NCBI RefSeq assembly: GCF_023283985.1
Contig: NZ_JAKIKU010000019.1
Coordinates: 1 to 43,739, forward strand
DNA from: Shewanella electrodiphila
GTDB lineage: Bacteria > Pseudomonadota > Gammaproteobacteria > Enterobacterales > Shewanellaceae
Length of the DNA stretch: 43,739 nucleotides
Reading direction: 5' to 3'
Part shown: in pieces, positions 16,754 to 25,631 of the stretch
How positions within the stretch are numbered: position 1 is the first letter of the stretch
Layout of the letters: each line of letters begins with the position of its first letter
The notes under the pieces: model-generated
What the model was told of the DNA's origin: nothing
Seen by the model: only the letters and a program-made list of their open reading frames with translations
The model's database searches: none
Program-made: the position numbers and the translations under genes

Positions 16754-18673
16754 CTACACAGTAAGTTCTTTGGTAAGCGAATCAGCATACCCCATCTTAG
16801 TTAACGCAGTGCGAACAATATCTAATGTCATTGGATCTTCAATAGTCGCTGGCACAGTATATTCATTGTTATCAGCGATTTTACGCATGGTGGCACGTAA
16901 GATTTTGCCTGAACGAGTTTTAGGTAACTTTTGTACTGCACTCACTAATCTAAAAGAAGCGACTGGGCCAATTTCATGGCGTACTAAAGCCAGTAACTCT
17001 TTGTAAAGTTGCTCATCTGATAAGTTAACGCCATTTTTAAGCACCACTAACCCGAGTGGTACTTGGCCCTTTAACTTATCTTGTACCCCAATGACCGCAG
17101 CTTCAGCCACTGCATCATGCTGACATAACACTTCTTCAAAGCGGCCAGTCGATAAACGGTGCCCTGCGACATTTATAATGTCATCAATACGGCTCATGAT
17201 ATACAGGTAACCATCTTCATCAATGTAACCCGCATCACCCGTTAAATAGTACCCTTCATACATCGACAAATAGCTGTCTACATATCGTGCATCATTATTC
17301 CAAAGGGTAGTAAGATTACCAGGCGGCAATGGCAGCTTAATGACCACGTTACCGCTTTCATTAGCAGGTACTTCATCACCCATGGCATCGAGTACCTCTA
17401 CTTGATAACCCGGTACTGGACGTGCTGGCGATCCCGCTTTTACTTCGATGGGATCAACCCCCATCAAATTCGCTGCAACAGGCCAACCAGTCTCGGTTTG
17501 CCACCAATGATCAATAACTGGCTTATTGAGTTTATCTTGTGCCCAATAAAGCGTATCAGGATCGCATCGCTCACCCGCTAAGAACACTTGGCCTAAACAA
17601 GATAAATCGACGCCTTTAAGCAGTTCACCATTAGGGTCTTCGCGTTTGATCGCACGAATGGCAGTAGGCGCGGTGAAAAAACTGTTAACTTTATATTGCT
17701 CAATGATGCGCCAAAAAGCGCCAGCATCAGGGGTGCCTACAGGTTTCCCCTCATACATTAGTGTTGTTGCGCCAGCCATTAACGGCCCATAAACAATATA
17801 AGAATGACCAACCACCCAACCCACATCAGATGCAGCCCAAAATACATCGCCTGCTTCAATATTATAAATGTGCTTCATCGACCAAGTCATAGCAACCGCG
17901 TGACCACCATTGTCACGCACAACGCCTTTGGGTTGCCCAGTGGTGCCCGAGGTATACAGCACATATAAAGGGTGAGTTGATTCAACAGGCACGCAATCCA
18001 CAAATGGGGCATCCGCTATTGCAGTCTGCCAGTCAGCATCTCTCACAGGTTGCATCTCAGCACTATACTGGGGACGATTTAAAATAACGCAGTGATTCAC
18101 TTCATGGCTAGCTTGATTTAATGCTTCATCTAAAAGCGGTTTGTATTTCACTACGCCTGATGGCTCGATACCGCACGAAGCCGAAAGAATTAACTTGGGT
18201 TTAGCGTCGTTAATCCGTGTCGCTAACTCATTTGCAGCAAAGCCGCCAAACACTACAGAATGAATAGCACCAATCCGCGCACACGCTAACATCGCGTAAG
18301 CAGTTTCAGGCACCATTGGCATGTAAATCACCACCCTATCGCCTTTTTCAATCCCGATAGACTGCATATAACCCGCTAAACGGCTTACTTGAGATAGTAA
18401 TTCTTGATAGCTAATACTGTATTGGTTTTGCGTCACTGGACTTATATATTCGATTGCAGTTCGTTCGCCATGACCCGCTTCTACATGTCTGTCGACTGCG
18501 TTATAACAGGTGTTCATTTCACCACCAGCAAACCACTTATAAAACGGCGCGTTAGACTCATCAAGCACTTGCTTGAATGGTGTAAACCAGGTTACAGCCT
18601 CTGCTGCCTGTTGCCAAAACCCTTGCTTATCTTGCAAAGATTGCTGATGCATTTGCTTTCCTAATCCAGCCAT
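16754..18673 (-). CDS. prpE: Propionyl-CoA synthetase-type acyl-CoA ligase
   Basis: A 639-residue adenylate-forming enzyme that activates a short-chain acid (propionate or similar) to its CoA ester via an acyl-AMP. It has the N-terminal ACAS domain, the phosphate-binding loop YTSGTTGQPKG (240-250), the PrpE-like signature VRDNGGHAVA and VGWVVGHSYIVYGPL, WWQTETGWP, and the C-terminal catalytic Lys590 (LPKTRSGK). It is closer to PrpE than to acetyl-CoA synthetase in these stretches. The start is ATG with GGAGAG six nt before it. It is divergent from liuR, so a joint role in branched-chain acid use is possible. No prpB/C/D genes are in view, so propionate specificity is not certain. Confidence 0.85.
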   Translation of the reverse strand: MAGLGKQMHQQSLQDKQGFWQQAAEAVTWFTPFKQVLDESNAPFYKWFAGGEMNTCYNAVDRHVEAGHGERTAIEYISPVTQNQYSISYQELLSQVSRLAGYMQSIGIEKGDRVVIYMPMVPETAYAMLACARIGAIHSVVFGGFAANELATRINDAKPKLILSASCGIEPSGVVKYKPLLDEALNQASHEVNHCVILNRPQYSAEMQPVRDADWQTAIADAPFVDCVPVESTHPLYVLYTSGTTGQPKGVVRDNGGHAVAMTWSMKHIYNIEAGDVFWAASDVGWVVGHSYIVYGPLMAGATTLMYEGKPVGTPDAGAFWRIIEQYKVNSFFTAPTAIRAIKREDPNGELLKGVDLSCLGQVFLAGERCDPDTLYWAQDKLNKPVIDHWWQTETGWPVAANLMGVDPIEVKAGSPARPVPGYQVEVLDAMGDEVPANESGNVVIKLPLPPGNLTTLWNNDARYVDSYLSMYEGYYLTGDAGYIDEDGYLYIMSRIDDIINVAGHRLSTGRFEEVLCQHDAVAEAAVIGVQDKLKGQVPLGLVVLKNGVNLSDEQLYKELLALVRHEIGPVASFRLVSAVQKLPKTRSGKILRATMRKIADNNEYTVPATIEDPMTLDIVRTALTKMGYADSLTKELTV

Positions 18674-18863
18674 CTTTTACTCTCCAGTAAACTGCTTGTC
18701 AGTTAATTTTAAATCGTAGTGATTATTTTTATTTCATTATGGCGTGGTTAAAAAATAAACCCTATTAGACCAAGGGATATAGCATTTCAGGGATTAAATA
18801 AGGATTTTTAATCTGCACTTAATGAGTTAACGTATTGAAATTAAAACACTCGTATAAATTTTC

Positions 18864-18894
18864 ATGTCACCTATTTAGCAAAACTTGATATAAT
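18864..18894 (+). promoter_or_regulatory. Candidate promoter upstream of liuR
   Basis: A perfect -10 TATAAT (18889-18894) with a weak -35 ATGTCA (18864-18869) and a 19-bp spacer. Its transcript would have a leader of about 155 nt before the liuR ATG at 19057. A second promoter may lie closer, around 18999-19027. Confidence 0.45.
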
Positions 18895-19004
18895 GCCTAG
18901 TGCTAACTTGAGCTATGACTGGTGAATGTCCACCTTGATTGGCAAGCACGATTTACAAAAATCCCCGCTAAAAAAGCCGTTACAAACTGGCAGCAAACTT
19001 TACC

Positions 19005-19014
19005 TTTACGTAAA
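19005..19014. promoter_or_regulatory. Candidate LiuR operator (TTTACGTAAA palindrome)
   Basis: A perfect 10-bp palindrome 42 bp before the liuR ATG. It lies between TTTACC (18999-19004) and TATCTT (19022-19027), which could be -35 and -10 at 17 bp. Operator placement inside the spacer is the usual MerR-family arrangement. Autoregulation by LiuR is an inference. Confidence 0.5.
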
Positions 19015-19056
19015 CTTCATATATCTTGCATCAAAAGACGTACTTTTGGTGAAACG

Positions 19057-19452
19057 ATGAGCGCAAATTTAAATCCACAATCCACTTATTCAATTAGTGA
19101 TTTATCAAAGGAATTTGATATCACCACACGGAGTATTCGTTTCTACGAAGACCAAGGGTTAATTAAACCTAAACGCCGTGGGCAAACCCGTATTTACAGT
19201 CTGAAAGACCGTGTACGTTTAAAACTTATTTTACGTGGTAAGCGCCTAGGCTTTTCGCTAGCTGAAACCCGTCGTTTGTTTGAACTTTACGATGCTGACA
19301 AAAGCAGCACATCGCAACTGCACACCATGCTTGATTTAGTCGAAGAAAAGAAAGCATCACTGCAACAGCAAATGGACGATATTAAAGTGGTATTAATGGA
19401 GCTTAATTCGGCAGAGCAACAATGTAGAGCAGCCCTTAAAGAAGAAGCTTAA
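19057..19452 (+). CDS. liuR: MerR-family regulator of leucine/isovalerate catabolism
   Basis: A 131-residue regulator with an N-terminal MerR winged helix-turn-helix (SISDLSKEFDITTRSIRFYEDQGLI, about residues 12-36) and a C-terminal dimer coiled coil (about 90-125). The neighbourhood (liuABCDE directly downstream) identifies it as LiuR. The frame is open up to a GTG at 18922, but the family N-terminus and the putative operator at 19005 favour the ATG at 19057, preceded by GGTG. The liuA start is 327 bp further on, so liuA may have its own promoter. Confidence 0.88.
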   Translation: MSANLNPQSTYSISDLSKEFDITTRSIRFYEDQGLIKPKRRGQTRIYSLKDRVRLKLILRGKRLGFSLAETRRLFELYDADKSSTSQLHTMLDLVEEKKASLQQQMDDIKVVLMELNSAEQQCRAALKEEA

Positions 19453-19508
19453 ATACTTATTTTAAGTAACCATTGAGATACCAATAACTCAACAAATAGA
19501 AGTTAATC

Positions 19509-19697
19509 TCAAAAGGTATGCATCAGCTCATATAGCGCTCCAGTAAATAGCACTAAAGCAAATAGCACGTTAATACAGATAGTTACACCAAGCAGTAACA
19601 CCAAGAGGTAGCGGAACTCATCGCCGCTATTTTTTGAAGTAACAAGTAAAACAACATTGAGCCCGTACAAAGAGATGGGCCAATAACAACATAACAA
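19509..19697 (-). CDS. Possible small membrane protein in the liuR-liuA gap
   Basis: A 62-codon frame encoding two hydrophobic segments (about residues 5-20 and 30-58) and antisense to the liu promoter region. The only start available is TTG at 19697, with no good ribosome site, and there is a stop four codons upstream of the start. The amino acid composition is what a small membrane protein would have, but an AT-rich spacer can produce this by chance. Weak call. Confidence 0.28.
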   Translation of the reverse strand: MLCCYWPISLYGLNVVLLVTSKNSGDEFRYLLVLLLGVTICINVLFALVLFTGALYELMHTF

Positions 19698-19778
19698 GCT
19701 TGACCATAAAAATTATAAGCCCAAGAAACAACATAGTTTCACGGCAGCAGTAACCTATATTCAACAGGACACAAGACA

Positions 19779-20948
19779 ATGACATCACTCTACACAAGCC
19801 TTAATTTCGGCCTGGGCGAAGACGTGGACATGCTTCGCGACGCCATCCACGACTTTGCCAGCAACGAGATTGCTCCAATCGCTGCACAAGTTGATCAAGA
19901 CAATGCATTTCCTAACCACATGTGGCCTGTTTTAGGCGAAATGGGGTTACTGGGTGTAACTGTGCCTGAAGAGTTTGGCGGCGCTAACATGGGCTACCTT
20001 GCCCACGTGGTCGCAATGGAAGAAATCTCCCGTGCATCTGCTTCTATCGGCCTAAGTTATGGTGCCCACTCAAACCTTTGCGTTAATCAAATTAACCGTA
20101 ATGGTAACGATGCGCAGCGCGCAAAATACCTACCTAAACTTGTCAGCGGCGAACATATCGGCGCATTGGCGATGAGTGAGCCTAATGCAGGTTCTGATGT
20201 GGTATCAATGAAGCTTAATGCCCGCAAAGAAGGTGACCGTTACATTCTTAACGGCAACAAAATGTGGATCACTAACGGCCCTGATGCTGACACATTAGTG
20301 ATTTACGCTAAAACCGATATCGACAAGGGCCCACACGGTATTACAGCCTTCATCATTGAGAAAACATTCAAAGGTTTCAGCACAGCGCAAAAGCTCGATA
20401 AATTAGGCATGCGCGGCTCAAACACTTGTGAGTTGGTATTTGATAACTGTGAAGTACCAGAAGAGAACATTCTTGGCGGTCTGAATAACGGCGTCAAAGT
20501 GTTGATGAGCGGCTTAGATTACGAACGTGTTGTGCTATCCGGTGGTCCACTTGGGATCATGAATGCCTGTATGGATATTGTTGTGCCTTACATTCACGAG
20601 CGTGAACAGTTTGGTAAATCAATCGGTGAGTTCCAGCTTATTCAAGGCAAAATCGCTGACATGTACACAGGCATGAATGCTGCAAAATCTTATGTCTACA
20701 ACGTAGCAAAATCATGCGATCGCGGTGAGACGACCCGTAAAGATGCCGCTGGCGCTATCTTATACAGCGCAGAGCTAGCAACCAAAATGGCACTCGATGC
20801 AATTCAGTTACTCGGCGGTAACGGTTATATCAATGAATATGCAACGGGCCGACTACTGCGTGATGCCAAGCTATATGAAATCGGCGCAGGCACCTCTGAA
20901 ATTCGCCGTATGTTGATTGGTCGTGAACTGTTTAACGAAACAAAATAA
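19779..20948 (+). CDS. liuA: Isovaleryl-CoA dehydrogenase
   Basis: A 389-residue FAD enzyme of the acyl-CoA dehydrogenase family: isovaleryl-CoA to 3-methylcrotonyl-CoA, passing electrons to ETF. The catalytic base is at the site characteristic of isovaleryl-CoA dehydrogenases, GLDYERVVLSGGP (Glu249), rather than the usual C-terminal position. Other family motifs are AMSEPNAGSDV (131-141), KMWITNGPDADTLV (161-174) and QLLGGNGYINEYATGR near the C-terminus. It is the first structural gene of the liu operon, followed after 155 bp by liuB. ACAGGACAC precedes the ATG as a weak ribosome site. Confidence 0.96.
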   Translation: MTSLYTSLNFGLGEDVDMLRDAIHDFASNEIAPIAAQVDQDNAFPNHMWPVLGEMGLLGVTVPEEFGGANMGYLAHVVAMEEISRASASIGLSYGAHSNLCVNQINRNGNDAQRAKYLPKLVSGEHIGALAMSEPNAGSDVVSMKLNARKEGDRYILNGNKMWITNGPDADTLVIYAKTDIDKGPHGITAFIIEKTFKGFSTAQKLDKLGMRGSNTCELVFDNCEVPEENILGGLNNGVKVLMSGLDYERVVLSGGPLGIMNACMDIVVPYIHEREQFGKSIGEFQLIQGKIADMYTGMNAAKSYVYNVAKSCDRGETTRKDAAGAILYSAELATKMALDAIQLLGGNGYINEYATGRLLRDAKLYEIGAGTSEIRRMLIGRELFNETK

Positions 20949-21031
20949 TCAGCAAAACGCTAATTATCTATACACCAAAAAGCATAACCTAAGCCTTTTT
21001 TTAAATGGCCACATTGAAAGTGTTATTGCGA

Positions 21032-21070
21032 AGCATGGTTGGGAGTTCCCCCCATTGTCTCAGCCATGCT
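21032..21070 (+). promoter_or_regulatory. Inverted repeat in the liuA-liuB gap
   Basis: Arms AGCATGG (21032-21038) and CCATGCT (21064-21070) surround an inner GGGAG/CTCCC-like complementarity. There is no T tract. It could be an mRNA structure that sets the liuA:liuB ratio; no function shown. Confidence 0.4.
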
Positions 21071-21103
21071 ATCGCGCCACTTGACTCATTAAGGATATGA
21101 ATT

Positions 21104-22711
21104 GTGACGCAATTGAGCAGCCGTATTAACTCCCGCAGCGATGAATTTAAAGCCAAGCATAACGACATGGCCACACTCGTCGATGATTTAAAAATCAAAC
21201 TCGCTAAGATTGAGCAAGGTGGTGGCCCTGTCGCCCTTGAACGTCATCTATCGAGAGGTAAATTGCTCCCGCGCCAACGAGTAGAAAAACTGCTCGACCC
21301 AGGTTCGCCATTTTTAGAAATCTCCCAATTTGCCGCCTATGAAGTTTATGATGAAGCCGTTCCAGCAGCAGGCGTAATCGCAGGTATTGGTCGTGTCAGT
21401 GGCGTTGAATGTATGATTATCGCCAATGACGCAACCGTTAAAGGCGGCACTTACTACCCTATTACCGTCAAAAAGCATTTACGCGCCCAAGACATTGCCA
21501 GTCGCTGTCATTTGCCATGTATCTACCTTGTCGATTCTGGCGGCGCAAACTTACCACGCCAAGACGAAGTATTCCCCGATCGCGACCATTTCGGGCGCAT
21601 CTTTTATAATCAGGCGCAAATGTCAGCTAAAGGCATTCCGCAGGTTGCTGTCGTGATGGGCTTATGTACTGCTGGCGGCGCTTATGTACCCGCAATGGCA
21701 GATGAATCGATTATCGTAAAAGAGCAAGGCACCATCTTTTTAGCTGGACCGCCATTAGTGAAAGCGGCAACCGGTGAAGAAGTCTCAGCAGAAGAGTTAG
21801 GCGGCGCTGAAGTGCATACCAAAATCTCTGGGGTTGCCGATCACTTAGCCCAAAATGATGACCATGCACTTGAGCTTGCCCGTAAATCAATTTCTCGCCT
21901 TAATCATCAAAAAGAAATTGCCGCGCAATTAAGTCCTGTTAAACCGCCAAAGTTTGATATTAACGAGCTTTACGGCATTGTCGGCACCGATCTTAAAAAA
22001 CCATTTGATGTCAAAGAAGTCATCGCCCGTATGGTCGATGATTCAGATTTTGATGAATTCAAAGCCAATTACGGCAACACGCTGGTTTGCGGTTTCGCCC
22101 GTATTCATGGCTACCCCGTCGGCATTGTGGCTAATAACGGTATTTTGTTTTCAGAGTCAGCCCAAAAAGGCGCTCACTTTATTGAGCTATGTTGCCAGCG
22201 AAAAATTCCATTACTGTTTTTACAAAACATCACCGGATTCATGGTCGGTAAAAAGTACGAACATGAAGGCATTGCCAAGCACGGCGCGAAAATGGTTACC
22301 GCCGTATCCTGTGCAAATGTGCCTAAATTCACCGTGATTATTGGTGGCAGTTATGGCGCAGGTAACTACGGCATGTGCGGCCGCGCATTCGAGCCAACCA
22401 TGATGTGGATGTGGCCCAATGCACGCATTTCAGTCATGGGTGGTGAACAAGCGGCAGGCGTATTAGCGACAGTACGCCGTGATGGTCTCGCCCGTAAAGG
22501 CCAAGAATGGTCTGATGAAGACGAGCAAGCATTCAGAAAACCGATTGTTGAGCAATACGACAAAGAAGGTCATCCGTATCATGCCAGTGCTCGTTTATGG
22601 GATGACGGAATCATCGATCCTGCGCAAACTCGTGATGTGGTTGGTTTAGCCTTATCGGCGGCATTAAATGCGCCTATTGAAGACACCAAGTTTGGTGTAT
22701 TCCGCATGTAA
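21104..22711 (+). CDS. liuB: Methylcrotonyl-CoA carboxylase, carboxyltransferase (beta) subunit
   Basis: A 535-residue cytosolic subunit that transfers the carboxyl group from carboxybiotin on LiuD to 3-methylcrotonyl-CoA. It has two crotonase-fold halves. Glycine-rich CoA/biotin-binding segments are GGTYYPITVKKHLRAQ, VDSGGANLPRQ and MGLCTAGGAYVPAMAD in the N half, and IGGSYGAGNYGMCGRAFEP with WPNARISVMGGEQAAGVL in the C half. The start is GTG at 21104 with AAGGA eight nt upstream; no earlier in-frame ATG is available. liuC follows after 23 bp with AGGAG. Confidence 0.96.
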   Translation: MTQLSSRINSRSDEFKAKHNDMATLVDDLKIKLAKIEQGGGPVALERHLSRGKLLPRQRVEKLLDPGSPFLEISQFAAYEVYDEAVPAAGVIAGIGRVSGVECMIIANDATVKGGTYYPITVKKHLRAQDIASRCHLPCIYLVDSGGANLPRQDEVFPDRDHFGRIFYNQAQMSAKGIPQVAVVMGLCTAGGAYVPAMADESIIVKEQGTIFLAGPPLVKAATGEEVSAEELGGAEVHTKISGVADHLAQNDDHALELARKSISRLNHQKEIAAQLSPVKPPKFDINELYGIVGTDLKKPFDVKEVIARMVDDSDFDEFKANYGNTLVCGFARIHGYPVGIVANNGILFSESAQKGAHFIELCCQRKIPLLFLQNITGFMVGKKYEHEGIAKHGAKMVTAVSCANVPKFTVIIGGSYGAGNYGMCGRAFEPTMMWMWPNARISVMGGEQAAGVLATVRRDGLARKGQEWSDEDEQAFRKPIVEQYDKEGHPYHASARLWDDGIIDPAQTRDVVGLALSAALNAPIEDTKFGVFRM

Positions 22712-22734
22712 TTGCGGATAAATAGGAGCAGATA

Positions 22735-23595
22735 ATGACAAACACAACAGCCATAAAAAATGACGTTCTAAAAAATGATTATCAATACATCCAATGCCAG
22801 CTAAACCAAGGTGTTGCTGAGCTAATATTAAACCGTGTTGAAAAGCATAATGCCTTCGATGAAGTGATGATTAGCGAAATGATCAGCGCCATTGAAGCCT
22901 TTGCTATCAACAGTCAATGCCAGCAATTGATACTGCGAGCAAACGGTAAAAACTTCAGTGCAGGTGCTGATTTAAATTGGATGCGCAAACAAGCAAAAAT
23001 GGACTTTGAGCAAAACCTTAGCGATGCCAACGAACTGGCTAGGTTAATGCTTGTGCTAGATAAGTTCCCTAAACCGACTATCGTTTTAGTCAATGGTGCA
23101 GCCTTTGGTGGCGCACTTGGGCTAATTTGCTGCTGCGATATTGCCATTGCCAATGAACGTGCCAGTTTTTGCTTAAGCGAAGTCAAACTCGGGCTTATTC
23201 CAGCAGTGATAAGCCCATACGTGGTTCGCGCAATGGGTAACCGCCAAGCAAGGCGCTACATGCTAACCGCCGAGCGATTTAGCGCAGAGGTTGCATTAAC
23301 TTATCAAGTTATTCATGAAATAAATGATGACTTAGATGCTGCAGCAAAACCATTTATTGAAGCCTTTAATGGCAACAGTCCTCAAGGTATGGCGTGGGTT
23401 AAAACCTTAGTGTCGCACCTTGAAGATGGCGTTATTGATGACGCTACCCTCGCCCATACCAGTGAGCAAATTGCTCGAATTCGTGTGTCAGATGAAGGCC
23501 AAGAAGGCCTTAATGCATTCTTTGAAAAACGCTCGCCAGCTTGGATAAGCAACCAACAACAAAACGCCAAGACTGATGCACAAGGAGCCAAATAA
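22735..23595 (+). CDS. liuC: Methylglutaconyl-CoA hydratase
   Basis: A 286-residue crotonase-family enzyme: 3-methylglutaconyl-CoA + water gives HMG-CoA. The oxyanion-hole segments are NFSAGADLNWM (about residues 73-83) and NGAAFGGALGLICCCDIAIA (about 121-140). It is about 20 residues longer than the typical crotonase core because of an N-terminal lead and a C-terminal tail rich in Gln, Asn and Lys. Its stop codon overlaps the liuD ATG by one base, so the two are translationally coupled. Confidence 0.93.
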   Translation: MTNTTAIKNDVLKNDYQYIQCQLNQGVAELILNRVEKHNAFDEVMISEMISAIEAFAINSQCQQLILRANGKNFSAGADLNWMRKQAKMDFEQNLSDANELARLMLVLDKFPKPTIVLVNGAAFGGALGLICCCDIAIANERASFCLSEVKLGLIPAVISPYVVRAMGNRQARRYMLTAERFSAEVALTYQVIHEINDDLDAAAKPFIEAFNGNSPQGMAWVKTLVSHLEDGVIDDATLAHTSEQIARIRVSDEGQEGLNAFFEKRSPAWISNQQQNAKTDAQGAK

Positions 23596-25631
23596 TGTTT
23601 ACCAAATTATTAATTGCTAACCGCGGTGAAATTGCTTGTCGCATTATTAATACCGCCCGCGCAATGGGCGTTCGCACTGTTGCTTTATATTCCGATGCCG
23701 ACGCCAATGCCCGTCATGTTGCCATGGCAGATGAGTCATTTCATATTGGTGGCAGCGCACCAGCAGAGTCCTACTTAAAGGGTGATGTCATCATAGATAT
23801 CGCCAAAAAATCAGGTGCTGAAGCGATACATCCAGGTTACGGTTTCTTATCTGAAAATGCAGGTTTTGCTCGCAGCTGTGAGCAAAACGGTATAGCTTTC
23901 ATTGGCCCAGGCAGCGATGCCATTGACTCAATGGGCAGTAAAAGCGCCGCAAAAATCATTATGGGCGCAGCCAATGTACCGCTAGTGCCGGGTTATCATG
24001 GCGATGCACAGGACGACAACACCTTACTTGCTGAAGCAGAAAATGTCGGCTATCCCATGCTGATTAAAGCGGCTTATGGCGGCGGCGGTAAAGGCATGCG
24101 TATTGTCGAAAGCCAAGCAGACGTACTTGATGCGATTAACTCCGCTCGCCGTGAAGCAGCATCATCGTTTGGTAATGACAAACTGTTGATGGAACGCTAT
24201 TTACGTCAGCCTCGCCATGTTGAAGTGCAAGTATTTGCCGATACTTTTGGCAACACCATTTACTTATCTGATCGTGATTGTTCAATTCAACGTCGCCACC
24301 AAAAAGTGGTCGAAGAAGCGCCAGCGCCAGGTTTGTCTGATGCTCTGCGTCAGCAAATGGGTGAAGCAGCTGTTGCTGCAGCCAAAGCGATTGATTATGT
24401 GGGCGCAGGTACGGTTGAATTCTTATTAGATACCGACGACAGCTTTTACTTCATGGAAATGAATACCCGTTTGCAAGTGGAGCATCCAGTAACCGAAATG
24501 GTCACAGGACAAGACTTAGTAAAATGGCAGTTAATGGTGGCCAGCGGCAGTGAGTTACCCCTTAAGCAAGATGAGGTCAGTATTCACGGCCATTCATTTG
24601 AAGTACGTATCTATGCTGAAGATCCCCGTAATGAGTTCCTGCCAGCGGCGGGTAAATTAAACTTCTTACGTGAACCTGATCAAAACCGTCATGTGCGTAT
24701 TGATTCTGGTATTCGTGAAAACGACGTCATCAGTAACTTTTACGACCCGATGATTTCAAAATTAATCGTATGGGACGAGTCTCGCCCACGTGCGCTGCAG
24801 CGTCTGACTCATGCATTAAGCTCATACCAAATTAGCGGTCTTAAACATAACATCGAGTTTTTAGCTAATATCGCTGAGCATCCCGCATTTGCTGAAGCTG
24901 ATTTTTGCACTGACTTTATCGAACGTTACGCCAGCAGTTTAATTGGTGACGTCACCAATGAGTCGGATAATGCCCTCGCCTTAGCAGGCCTTTATCAAGT
25001 GCTTTCTCGTCAAGAGACCGCAAAGGTTAACGCCACCAATAGCGAAGACCCATACTCGCCTTGGGGACAAGTCAGTGGCTTTAGGCTCAATAGCGCCAGC
25101 GTGCACCATGTAGCGCTACTCGATGATGTTCAAATGTTGCAAAACTTAGTCATTACTGACTTAGGTGATGCACTGCACCTTGGCCTAAACGGTCAAGCGC
25201 TCAAGCTTGCTGGTTCCATAGTTGATGACATGTTATTAGCTGAAATTAACGGCCATAAAAGTAAAGTCCCAGTCAGCCATGAAGGAGATGATTTTACTCT
25301 TTTCTTACCGTCAGGCAGTTACCACTTTAAAGCGGTTCAGGCACAAGTTGCCGAAGACACAGCAGACAGCGCGGATAAATTAAAAGCGCCAATGAATGGC
25401 ACTGTGGTCACTCACTTAGTTGAGGTGGGCGATAGCGTCACTGAAGGGCAAGGCTTATTAGTGATGGAAGCGATGAAAATGGAATACACCATTGAAGCGC
25501 CATTTGATGGTGTGGTCAGTGAGTTTTACTTCCAAAGCGGCGAACTCGTGACCGATGGCGCTCAGCTATTAAATGTTGAAGCGCTTAATGTCGAAGCTCT
25601 GAATGTAGAAGTTGCAGAAAAGGAAGCCTAA
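23595..25631 (+). CDS. liuD: Methylcrotonyl-CoA carboxylase, biotin-carrying (alpha) subunit
   Basis: A 678-residue biotin carboxylase plus biotin carrier. Biotin carboxylase residues 1 to about 445 include the ATP-grasp glycine loop GGGGKGMR (162-169) and EMNTRLQVEHPVTE. A linker domain follows, and then the biotinyl domain with EAMKME (biotinylated Lys628). It works with LiuB. The last 15 or so residues repeat LNVEA three times, which is outside the biotinyl fold. The ATG overlaps the liuC stop; AAGGAG lies just upstream. Its own stop overlaps the liuE start by one base. Confidence 0.96.
   Translation: MFTKLLIANRGEIACRIINTARAMGVRTVALYSDADANARHVAMADESFHIGGSAPAESYLKGDVIIDIAKKSGAEAIHPGYGFLSENAGFARSCEQNGIAFIGPGSDAIDSMGSKSAAKIIMGAANVPLVPGYHGDAQDDNTLLAEAENVGYPMLIKAAYGGGGKGMRIVESQADVLDAINSARREAASSFGNDKLLMERYLRQPRHVEVQVFADTFGNTIYLSDRDCSIQRRHQKVVEEAPAPGLSDALRQQMGEAAVAAAKAIDYVGAGTVEFLLDTDDSFYFMEMNTRLQVEHPVTEMVTGQDLVKWQLMVASGSELPLKQDEVSIHGHSFEVRIYAEDPRNEFLPAAGKLNFLREPDQNRHVRIDSGIRENDVISNFYDPMISKLIVWDESRPRALQRLTHALSSYQISGLKHNIEFLANIAEHPAFAEADFCTDFIERYASSLIGDVTNESDNALALAGLYQVLSRQETAKVNATNSEDPYSPWGQVSGFRLNSASVHHVALLDDVQMLQNLVITDLGDALHLGLNGQALKLAGSIVDDMLLAEINGHKSKVPVSHEGDDFTLFLPSGSYHFKAVQAQVAEDTADSADKLKAPMNGTVVTHLVEVGDSVTEGQGLLVMEAMKMEYTIEAPFDGVVSEFYFQSGELVTDGAQLLNVEALNVEALNVEVAEKEA
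25569..25613 (+). repeat. 15-bp tandem repeat at the liuD 3' end
   Basis: Three units with the pattern YTNAATGTNGAAGYN encode LNVEA-LNVEA-LNVEV at the C-terminus of LiuD. Because the unit length is a multiple of three, copy-number change would keep the frame. Confidence 0.75.

Noticed and set aside
18922..19056. 45-codon N-terminal extension of LiuR from a GTG start
   Set aside because: The extension matches nothing in MerR regulators and contains the putative operator and promoter; the ATG at 19057 gives the normal family length.
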